This document shows, in pieces, positions 51,430 to 58,119 of a stretch of 64,000 bases of DNA. Made by a program: the position numbers and the translations under genes. The number at the start of each line of letters is the position of its first letter. Position 1 is the first letter of the stretch. Below the pieces are notes generated by a model that made no database searches, was not told the origin of the DNA, and saw only the letters and a list, made by a program, of their open reading frames with translations. Source of the DNA: CAZTHL01 sp964613585 (GTDB taxonomy: Bacteria; Pseudomonadota; Alphaproteobacteria; DSM-16000; Inquilinaceae); the NCBI GenBank assembly GCA_964613585.1, contig CAZTHL010000008.1:10577-74576 (forward strand), in the 5' to 3' direction.

Positions 51430-52400
51430 GCCATGTCCTGGTCACCGGCGCGACCGGCTTCGTCGGCCGCGCCGTGGTGCCGCGCCTGGCGGCGGACGGC
51501 CACCGGGTGCGGGCCGCGGGCCGGCGCGAGACCGGCAATATCGGCCCCTACTCGGACTGGACCGGGCTGCTCGACGGGATCGAGGTGGTGGTCCATCTCG
51601 CCGCGCGCGTGCACGATCTGTCGGGCACCCTGCCCGAGGTCGACGAGGACTTCGCCTGGGTGAACGCCGAGGGCACCTTCCGCCTCGCCGAGCAGGCGGC
51701 GGCGCTCGGCGTCCGCCGCTTCGTCCACGTCAGCACGGCCAAGGTGGCGGGCGAGCGCAGCGGCGCACGGCCGGTGAACGAGGATGATCCCGTGGCGCCG
51801 GCGGACGAGTACGCCCACTCCAAATGGCGCGCCGAGCAGCATGTGCGCGAGGTGTCGGCGCTCACCGGCATGGAGGCCGTGGTGCTGCGCCCGCCTCTGG
51901 TCTACGGCCCGGGCGTCGGCGGCAACTTCCGCGCGCTCATGGCGCTGTGCGCGCGGCCGCTGCCGCTGCCCTTCGGCACCGTCGACAACCGGCGCAGCTT
52001 GGTGTCCGTCGCCAATCTGGCCGACGCGCTCGCCGTCTGCGTGGCGCATCCCGAGGCCGCGGGGCTGACCGGCTTCGTGTGCGACGCGGAGCCGGTCGGC
52101 ACGGCGCACCTGGTGACGGAGATCCGCCACGCGCTCGGCCGGCCGCCCGGGCTGGTGGCGGTGCCGCCGGCGGTCCTGCGGGCCGGCGCCCGGCTGGCCG
52201 GCCGCGGCGCCCGAGCATCCCGGCTGCTCGACTCGTTCGAGCTGTCGGCACGCGGCCTGTCGGAACGGACCGGCTGGCAGCCCCGGCAGGCCCGGGCGGA
52301 CGGCGTGCGCGCCGCGGTCGAGGCCTTCCAGGCGGAGCCGGCGGAGGTGCCGGGCCGTCCCGCGGCGGCTGCCGGCGGACCCGGGGCGCGGCGATCGTGA
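51426..52400 (+). CDS. NAD(P)-dependent sugar epimerase/dehydratase (extended SDR)
   Basis: A 324-residue extended short-chain dehydrogenase. NAD motif HVLVTGATGFVGRAVVPRLA, HLAARVHDLSG, VNAEGTFRLAEQAAALGVRR, Ser of FVHVSTAKVAGE, catalytic pair in DEYAHSKWRAEQ (Y and K), LRPPLVYGPGVGGNFRALMA. Together with the preceding WecA-like transferase this is a common pair in polysaccharide loci, where the epimerase makes or modifies the UDP-HexNAc. It overlaps both neighbours by 4 bp. The exact sugar is unknown. Confidence 0.9.
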   Translation: MSHVLVTGATGFVGRAVVPRLAADGHRVRAAGRRETGNIGPYSDWTGLLDGIEVVVHLAARVHDLSGTLPEVDEDFAWVNAEGTFRLAEQAAALGVRRFVHVSTAKVAGERSGARPVNEDDPVAPADEYAHSKWRAEQHVREVSALTGMEAVVLRPPLVYGPGVGGNFRALMALCARPLPLPFGTVDNRRSLVSVANLADALAVCVAHPEAAGLTGFVCDAEPVGTAHLVTEIRHALGRPPGLVAVPPAVLRAGARLAGRGARASRLLDSFELSARGLSERTGWQPRQARADGVRAAVEAFQAEPAEVPGRPAAAAGGPGARRS

Positions 52401-53011
52401 CCCGGCTGCGCGCCCTGGCCCTCCTCCTGGCGACGGCCGGACCCGGCGCCTGCGGCGGCACGACGCCGGTCGGCGAGGCGCCGCGGCCCGAGAGCCCGCC
52501 GCTTGAGGTCGCCGCGTTCGATCAGGCGGCGGCCGAGCGCAGCCTGGCCGAGGCCGAGGACGCCGAGGCGGAAGGCGACCTCGAGCGCGCGGCCGAGGGC
52601 TTCCGGGCGGCCGCCACCACTTGGCCGGCTCTGGTCGAGGCCTGGGCGGGGCTGGCCCGGGTCGCCGGCCGGCTCGGCGAGCCCCGGGAGCAGCAAGCGG
52701 CCCGGTTCCTGGCCCAGCGCCTGGAGCAGTACCCGAGCGAGGCACTCTTTGTGCAGCGCGAGGTGAACATCGCGCTCAAAGCCTATCTGGCCGAGCTCGA
52801 GGCCTCGGCCGATCCGAACCCGCTGCTGGTCGACTACGGCGCCACGGTGAGCCGGTTCTGGGAAGCGCTCTACCGGGAACGCGGCCGCTTCGAGCGCCCC
52901 GGGCTGCCGGTGTTCAACCTCCAGGCCCGCGAGGTGCCGGCGGCGATGGTCACCGGCGGCGGGCTGCTGTTCTACCTCGGCTCGATCGTGTCCCAGACCG
53001 GAGACGAGTAG
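52397..53011 (+). CDS. Exported, probable lipoprotein with TPR-like helices
   Basis: A 204-residue protein beginning RLRALALLLATAGPGACGGT, a short signal whose Cys is preceded by PGA, an imperfect lipobox. A helical region (AEAEGDLERAAEGFRAAATT, then VEAWAGLARVAGRLGEPREQ) is TPR-like. The C-terminal half (VNIALKAYLAELEASADPNP) is unassigned. GTG start at 52397 overlapping the epimerase stop; third gene of the polysaccharide-type operon. It ends 18 bp from the convergent ATPase gene. Confidence 0.7.
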   Translation: MTRLRALALLLATAGPGACGGTTPVGEAPRPESPPLEVAAFDQAAAERSLAEAEDAEAEGDLERAAEGFRAAATTWPALVEAWAGLARVAGRLGEPREQQAARFLAQRLEQYPSEALFVQREVNIALKAYLAELEASADPNPLLVDYGATVSRFWEALYRERGRFERPGLPVFNLQAREVPAAMVTGGGLLFYLGSIVSQTGDE

Positions 53012-53029
53012 CGGGCGGCCGGCCCGCCG

Positions 53030-55783
53030 TCACGCCGGCTGCGCCCGGGCGATGGCGGGGCGCTGATCCATGCGCCGCGCCAGGTCCATGCCGCGGGTCC
53101 ATTTGTAGACCTCGACCGAGATGAACTTGGTCACGGCGATGCCGAGCAGCGTCGCCCAGGCGAGCGGCGAGATCGGCTCGACATTGAGCACGTCGCGCCA
53201 GCCGGGGATGTGCAGCGAGGCGATGTGGATGGCCTGCGCCGCCGCCGCGGCGGCAACCACGAGCCAGTTGTTGCTGAGCGGCACGCGGAACGCCGAGCGG
53301 CGCTCCGAGCGGACGTTGAAGATGTGCACGTTCTCGAATAGCACCATGAGCATCAGCAGCAGGTTGCTCGCCTCGAAGGCGCTGTAGCCGAGCTCGTAGA
53401 ACAGCACGTAGAACACGGCGAAGCTGACCAGGCCCATGTAGACGCCGGAGACCAGCACCTCCTCGACCATGAGCCGGTTGAAGATCCTCTCGTCGCGCCG
53501 CCGCGGCTGCCGCTCCAGAAGGTCGGCCTCGCCCTTCTCGAAGGCGAGCGCCACGTCCTGGATGCCGTTGGTCACCAGGTTGAGCCAGAGCAGCTGCACC
53601 GGCCCCAGGGGCAGCGGCGTGCCGAAGGCGACCGACAGGGTGAACAGGATCAGCTCGGCCACGCCGGTGCTGATCAGGAGCCACACCACCTTGCGGACAT
53701 TGTCGTAGACCCGGCGACCCTCCTCGACGCCGTTGACGATCGAGGAGAAGTTGTCGTCGGTCAGGATCAGGTCGGCGGCGTTGCGGGCGATGTCGGTGCC
53801 GCTCTTGCCCATGGCAACGCCGATATTGGCCATGCGCAGCGCCGGCGCGTCGTTCACCCCGTCGCCGGTCACCGCCACGAAATGGCCGGCGCCCTGCATC
53901 TCGTCGACGATGGTGGTCTTCTGCCGCGGCTCGACCCGGGCGTAGATGCGCGCGTTGCGCACCTTCTCCCCGGTCTCGGAGTCCTCGCCGGCCTCGAGCG
54001 CGCCGATCTCCTTGCCGGTGGCGACCTCGTCCATCGCCTGGGCGAACCGCAGCCGCCGGCCGATCGACAGCGCCGTCGACGGATGGTCGCCGGTGATCAT
54101 GCGGACCTGGATGCCGGCATGGCGGCATTTCTCGACCGCGTCCGGCACGGTCTCGCGCACCGGGTCGAGCAGGCCGACGAGGCCGAGCAGCCGCAGGCCC
54201 TCGAGCGCGGCCTCGTCGGAGCGCTCGGCCGCGCCTGGGTCGACCGCCCCCGCCGCCACGGCGAGCACACGGTAGCCCTCGTCGGCCAGGGCCTGCTCCT
54301 GCGCGCGAACCGCGTCCGGGTCGACCGCGCACATGCCGGCCACGGTCTCGGCCGCGCCCTTGACCAGGGCGATCGCCGTGCCGTCGCCGCGGTGGAACGA
54401 GGCGGCGAACTTGCGCTCGGACTCGAACGGGATCTCGCCGATCTGCGGGTGCTCCTCCAGCAGCCGGTCGCGCTCGAGCCCGGCCTTGCCGGCCAGGACC
54501 AGGAAGGCGATGTCGACCTGGTCGCCGCTCGTCTCGAGCGCGCCGTCGGCCTGGCGCAGGGTGGCGTCGTTGCACAGCGCCCCGGCGATGACGAGGTCGC
54601 GCAGCCAGCCCGGCTCCTCGGCCGAGACCGGCTCGCCGTCGCGCTCCGGCCGCCCCTCGAGCCGGTCGCCCGGGCCGGACACGGTGACGTCGCCGCCGTC
54701 CTCGAGCGGCCGGATGCGCTGCACCGACAGCTTGTTCTCGGTCAGGGTGCCGGTCTTGTCGCTGGCGATCAGGGTGCAGGCGCCGAGCCCCTCGACCGCC
54801 GGCAGGTGGCGGACGATGACGTTGCGCTCGCTCATGCGCGCCGAGCCGATCGACAGCGCCACGGTGATCGCCACCGGCAGGCCGGCCGGGATCGCCGAGA
54901 CCGCCAGGGCGACCGCCAGCAGGAAGATGTCGACGAAGCCCTCGCCGCGCAGGAACTGCACCAGGCCCAGAAGCGCGATGATGCCGAGCACGCCGACGGC
55001 GATGACCCGGGTGAACTGGCGCATGCGGATGACCAGCGGCGGCTCCTCGCCGGATTCGGCCAGCGACTGGGCGATGCGCCCGAGCTCGGTCGCCTCGCCG
55101 GTGCGCACGACCACGCCCCGGCCACGGCCGCCCATGATGCTGCTGCCGGCGTGCACCAGCGTCCGCCGGTCGCCGAGCGGCGTGTCCTCGGCCAGCTCGG
55201 CCTCGGCCGTCTTCTCGACCGCCTGGGACTCGCCGGTCAGCAGGGACTCGTCGGCGCGCAGCTCGCGGGCCTGGGTCAGGCGGATGTCGGCCGGAACGGC
55301 CGAGCCCGCCTGCAGCGCCACCAGGTCGCCCGGCACGAGCTCGGTGCTGTCGACCTGTCGGCGCTCGCCGCCGCGCCGCACCTGCGCGGTGATCTTCATC
55401 ACCTGCTGCAGCGCCTGGGCGGCGGATTCGGCCTTGTACTCCTGATAGGTGCCGAGGCCGGCGTTGAACAGCAGCACGGCGAAGATGAAGCCGGCGTCGG
55501 CGATGTTGCCGATCGCCACCGAGACCGCGCCGGCGACCAGCAGGACATAGATCAGCGGGTCGCGGAACTGCCGGATGAACACCTCGAGAACGGTGTCGCG
55601 TCGACTCTCCGGCAGCTTGTTGGGGCCGTGCCGCTGCCGCCGCCGCTCGACCTCGTCCGCGGCGAGGCCCCGCTCGGTGTCGGCGTCGAGCGCCCGCGCC
55701 GCCTCGGCCGCGGGCATGGCGTGCCATGGAGATGCCGCGAGGTCCGGCGCCTCGCGGCCGGCCGGCTCGGTTCCGTCGCCCAT
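53030..55783 (-). CDS. P2-type cation ATPase with altered M4 motif
   Basis: A second 917-residue P-type ATPase. Actuator motif LLTGESQAVEKTAEAE (TGES at ~183-186), phosphorylation motif SDKTGTLTEN (DKTGT at 342-346), LVKGAAETVAGMCAV, MITGDHPSTALSIGRRLRFA, and hinge VTGDGVNDAPALRMANIGVA are intact, so catalysis should work. In M4 the usual PEGLP is AIPAGLPVAIT (~297-307): the Glu that ligates Ca2+ in P2A pumps is Ala. Ion specificity is therefore not that of a standard Ca2+ pump. The ATG at 55783 gives MGDGTEPAGREAPDLAA; upstream is tandem repeat. Confidence 0.9.
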   Translation of the reverse strand: MGDGTEPAGREAPDLAASPWHAMPAAEAARALDADTERGLAADEVERRRQRHGPNKLPESRRDTVLEVFIRQFRDPLIYVLLVAGAVSVAIGNIADAGFIFAVLLFNAGLGTYQEYKAESAAQALQQVMKITAQVRRGGERRQVDSTELVPGDLVALQAGSAVPADIRLTQARELRADESLLTGESQAVEKTAEAELAEDTPLGDRRTLVHAGSSIMGGRGRGVVVRTGEATELGRIAQSLAESGEEPPLVIRMRQFTRVIAVGVLGIIALLGLVQFLRGEGFVDIFLLAVALAVSAIPAGLPVAITVALSIGSARMSERNVIVRHLPAVEGLGACTLIASDKTGTLTENKLSVQRIRPLEDGGDVTVSGPGDRLEGRPERDGEPVSAEEPGWLRDLVIAGALCNDATLRQADGALETSGDQVDIAFLVLAGKAGLERDRLLEEHPQIGEIPFESERKFAASFHRGDGTAIALVKGAAETVAGMCAVDPDAVRAQEQALADEGYRVLAVAAGAVDPGAAERSDEAALEGLRLLGLVGLLDPVRETVPDAVEKCRHAGIQVRMITGDHPSTALSIGRRLRFAQAMDEVATGKEIGALEAGEDSETGEKVRNARIYARVEPRQKTTIVDEMQGAGHFVAVTGDGVNDAPALRMANIGVAMGKSGTDIARNAADLILTDDNFSSIVNGVEEGRRVYDNVRKVVWLLISTGVAELILFTLSVAFGTPLPLGPVQLLWLNLVTNGIQDVALAFEKGEADLLERQPRRRDERIFNRLMVEEVLVSGVYMGLVSFAVFYVLFYELGYSAFEASNLLLMLMVLFENVHIFNVRSERRSAFRVPLSNNWLVVAAAAAAQAIHIASLHIPGWRDVLNVEPISPLAWATLLGIAVTKFISVEVYKWTRGMDLARRMDQRPAIARAQPA

Positions 55784-55885
55784 GTCGATGTCCCAGGCCC
55801 AGGCTGGCGGGCGGAGGAGGAGCCGCCGCCGTCGCGCGGTTGAACCCGGGGGCGCCGGCCGGGTTCCTCGGCCGGCGCGCCGGCC

Positions 55886-55960
55886 GGCTCTCCGGTCCGG
55901 CGCGACGGCTGGCTCTCCGGTCCGGCGCGACGGCTGGCTCTCCGGTCCGGCGCGCCGCCG
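55886..55960. repeat. Tandem array, 25-bp unit, three copies
   Basis: Units start at 55886, 55911 and 55936, each GGCTCTCCGGTCCGGCGCG plus six more bases; the first two are identical and the third diverges at its end. It lies about 100 bp upstream of the ATPase start, possibly in its promoter region. Confidence 0.9.
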
Positions 55961-56037
55961 GGTGGATGCCGGCGGCGGCGACGCGCCCCGGTGGCGCTGT
56001 CGGCAGCCCTTGCGCGCATCCGGCATCCGACGCATTC

Positions 56038-56366
56038 ATGGCGCAGCCTGTGCCCCCGGCAGCAACGGATGCGCCGATGCACCCGCTGGACGACAAGAAG
56101 GGGCTGGCCACCTGCCATGTCTTCCTGGCCTCCCGTCGCGAGCCACCGGCCATCGACATCATCGAACGGCTGGTCGCGGGGTGCCCGGGCCCGGTGAGGA
56201 AGCCGAGGCCGTGATCGGCGCCATGGCCACGGCCATCCGCGGTACCGATCCCGCCATCCTCCATCACGCGGCCGCGCTGCGCCGCCTGCAGGCCGCCGGT
56301 CGGGATCTCGGCGTGAGCGACGGAGGTCGGACCCTGTGTGAGGCTGCAGCCACACTCGTCTCCTAG
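56038..56366 (+). pseudogene. Small hypothetical gene with a frameshift
   Basis: The first frame reads MAQPVPPAATDAPMHPLDDK, then GLATCHVFLASRREPPAIDI, IERLVA. At the GGGG run near 56178 the natural continuation moves to another frame: GVPGPGEEAEAVIGAMATAI, RGTDPAILHHAAALRRLQAA, GRDLGVSDGG, ending TLVS at a TAG (56364-56366). Read straight, the first frame stops at 56214. About 109 residues in total. Either a frameshifted gene, a sequencing error in a GC run, or, less likely, a programmed shift. No family is recognised. Confidence 0.5.
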
Positions 56367-56429
56367 CCGCCGCCGGTCGAGAGCGTTCTCCTCCCGGGCT
56401 GCCGAGCCGCACGCGCGTGCGAGCGCGGC

Positions 56430-56606
56430 ATGACCCCCGCTTTCTTGGCCAAGGGCCTCTTCAACACCCTCGATCACGCCACGCAGGAGGACGATCGGGG
56501 GCGCCGGGACGCGCTGCTGGACGAGTTGCGCGCGCTCGCCCGGGCCCACCCCGACGACGCCGCGGTGCGAGACGCGTTGGCCAGGGGCCTTGCCCTCGCC
56601 GGCTGA
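56430..56606 (+). CDS. Short helical-repeat protein or fragment (58 residues)
   Basis: Encodes MTPAFLAKGLFNTLDHATQE followed by DDRGRRDALLDELRALARAH and PDDAAVRDALARGLALAG. The AKGLFNT...DELRALA.A.PDDAAVRDALA.GL pattern is one unit of a helical TPR-like repeat family in which many units normally occur in tandem. A single unit suggests a fragment of a larger lost gene. The amphipathic, Asp/Arg/Leu/Ala composition is that of real coding sequence. Confidence 0.5.
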   Translation: MTPAFLAKGLFNTLDHATQEDDRGRRDALLDELRALARAHPDDAAVRDALARGLALAG

Positions 56607-56658
56607 CCGCGTTGGCAACGTCTCCGGCGCAGCGCGGTGTGGCGGGGCCGGCCGTGCG

Positions 56659-57219
56659 CTACTCCGCCCTCGGCATCTCCATGCAGGCGCCGAACAGGAC
56701 GAAGCCCGGCCAGTCGGTGCTGCCGGTGACCGTCATGCTGCCGTCCTCCAGGTCGATCCCCATGGTCCAGGCCATGCCGTCGCGCACCTCCTCCACGCCC
56801 GGGTCGATGCCGGTGAGGAACAGGGTGCGGTCGACCTGCTGCCGCGCGCCGATCCGGGAGACGGGCTCGGCCTCGGCCGCCGCGCGGGCGTCGCGCACGA
56901 CCCCCTCGGCCAGGTCCACCTCGAGGAACGGCGGCACCGCCGAGGCCATCAGCCCCGACGTGCTGCAGCCCTCGTCGACCGTGCATTGATGGGCCGCCCG
57001 CGGCGCGCAGAGCAGGACATCCGGCAGCGCGGCGTCCCCGGTGGTCGCGGCGTCCCCGGTGGTCGCGGCGTCCCCGGTCGTGGTGGCGTCCCCGGTCGTG
57101 GCGGCCGGCTCGTCGCCCGTCGCGCCGGCGGCCGGCTCCTGCGCCGCGGCCGGCAGGCCGGGACCGAGCATGAGAAGGGTCAGCAGCACGGCGCCGCCCG
57201 GTCCGGTGATCCTGGTCAT
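56659..57219 (-). CDS. Exported hypothetical protein with a hexapeptide repeat
   Basis: A 186-residue protein with signal peptide (GAVLLTLLMLGPGLPAAAQE). A low-complexity linker of TTGDAA-type hexapeptides (about residues 40-64) follows, encoded by an 18-bp tandem repeat. The C-terminal domain begins LLCAPRAAHQCTVDEGCSTS, with four Cys residues that could form disulfides, and ends FVLFGACMEMPRAE. Likely periplasmic. It starts 11 nt after the neighbouring glycine-zipper gene, so they share a transcript. No function is recognised. Confidence 0.75.
   Translation of the reverse strand: MTRITGPGGAVLLTLLMLGPGLPAAAQEPAAGATGDEPAATTGDATTTGDAATTGDAATTGDAALPDVLLCAPRAAHQCTVDEGCSTSGLMASAVPPFLEVDLAEGVVRDARAAAEAEPVSRIGARQQVDRTLFLTGIDPGVEEVRDGMAWTMGIDLEDGSMTVTGSTDWPGFVLFGACMEMPRAE
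57029..57100. repeat. Coding tandem repeat, 18-bp unit, four copies
   Basis: Units GCGGCGTCCCCGGTGGTC at 57029 and 57047, then GCGGCGTCCCCGGTCGTG and GTGGCGTCCCCGGTCGTG. In frame with the 56659-57219 gene (minus strand), so copy number changes would add or remove TTGDAA-type hexapeptides without a frameshift. Confidence 0.9.
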
Positions 57220-57230
57220 CCTCCGCCCCC

Positions 57231-57719
57231 TCACTGCACGGTGTAGCCGCGGCCGCTCATGCAGGCGCCGAAGGCCCGCTGAAAGCTCTGCTGGCGAGCG
57301 CGCCAGGCGGCCTGCGACTGGGCCTGGAGCTGCTCGTATTCCCGGTTCGTGCGCATCTTGTTGAACAGCCCGGCGCCGGCGCCGACCCCGGCGCCGATCT
57401 TGGCGCCGCGCCCGGCCCCACCGCCGATGGCGCCGCCGATCGCGCCGAGGGCCGCGCCGGTCGCGGCCCCGCCCAGCACCTCGCCGCCGCCGCCGCGGCG
57501 CACCTGGGGCGGCGGCTCGCCCGGATTGACCCCGGTCTGCCCCTGCGCCCAGGAGCGGCAGGCCGCCTCGTCGGCCGCCTGCTGCTCGGGCGATTGGCCC
57601 TCGCTCGGATAGACGAACTGCGCCGCCGCAGGGGGCGTCCCCGTCATCAGCGCGGCCAGCAGCGCAAGCCCGCCGGCCGCGGCCACGGCACGCGGCCGGC
57701 GGATCAACCTGTCGCCCAT
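57231..57719 (-). CDS. Exported glycine-zipper protein
   Basis: A 162-residue protein with signal peptide (VAAAGGLALLAALMTGTPPA then AAQ). After FVYPSEGQSPEQQAADEAAC comes a glycine-zipper segment (VLGGAATGAALGAIGGAIGG, GAGRGAKIGAGVGAGAG) of the type found in outer-membrane-associated or pore-like proteins, then a charged helix ending FGACMSGRGYTVQ. Such proteins are frequent in Proteobacteria and poorly understood. ATG at 57719. It is the first gene of a likely two-gene unit with the hexapeptide-repeat protein. Confidence 0.78.
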   Translation of the reverse strand: MGDRLIRRPRAVAAAGGLALLAALMTGTPPAAAQFVYPSEGQSPEQQAADEAACRSWAQGQTGVNPGEPPPQVRRGGGGEVLGGAATGAALGAIGGAIGGGAGRGAKIGAGVGAGAGLFNKMRTNREYEQLQAQSQAAWRARQQSFQRAFGACMSGRGYTVQ

Positions 57720-58119
57720 GATGAGATGCCTCCCGGGGTCGCCTCGTGGGGTCGCCTCTCTTAGCACAACCCCGGCAGGGAGAGGACGGTACCACTATGC
57801 GCCAATTCCGGATCGGTATGCGCAAATTCCGGACCGCTATGAGCAAATTCCGGACCGGATGCGGATCGGCAGGACGGGGCGAGGATCGGACAGGCCGGAC
57901 CGCCGCTCCGGCGTGCGGCTCGACCCGGTCACGAGGGGCCTTCCGAGAGCGCAGAAGCCGATGGCACAGGCGGCCGGCTCGGCAGCGGCGCACCGGCCGC
58001 CCCGGTCCCGGCGCCCCTCATCCTCCCGGGACGCGGAGACCCCGGGCCAGGCCGACCCGACCCCACGCCTTTCGGTGTCTCGTCCGGGCGCGTTGCCGTC
58101 CGTCTGGTGCGTGCTCCGG
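57720..58119. other. Intergenic region with tandem repeat
   Basis: These 400 bases separate the glycine-zipper gene from the chemoreceptor gene end. Apart from the 21-bp repeat (57797-57859), nothing recognisable was found; open frames across the region are compositionally implausible. Confidence 0.5.
57797..57859. repeat. Tandem array, 21-bp unit, three copies
   Basis: ATGCGCCAATTCCGGATCGG, ATGCGCAAATTCCGGACCGC and ATGAGCAAATTCCGGACCGG each with one further base, at 57797, 57818 and 57839. The unit length is a multiple of three and every unit begins with ATG, so it would translate as M-(R/S)-(Q/K)-F-R-(I/T)-x. It lies 78 bp upstream of the glycine-zipper gene start. Confidence 0.9.
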
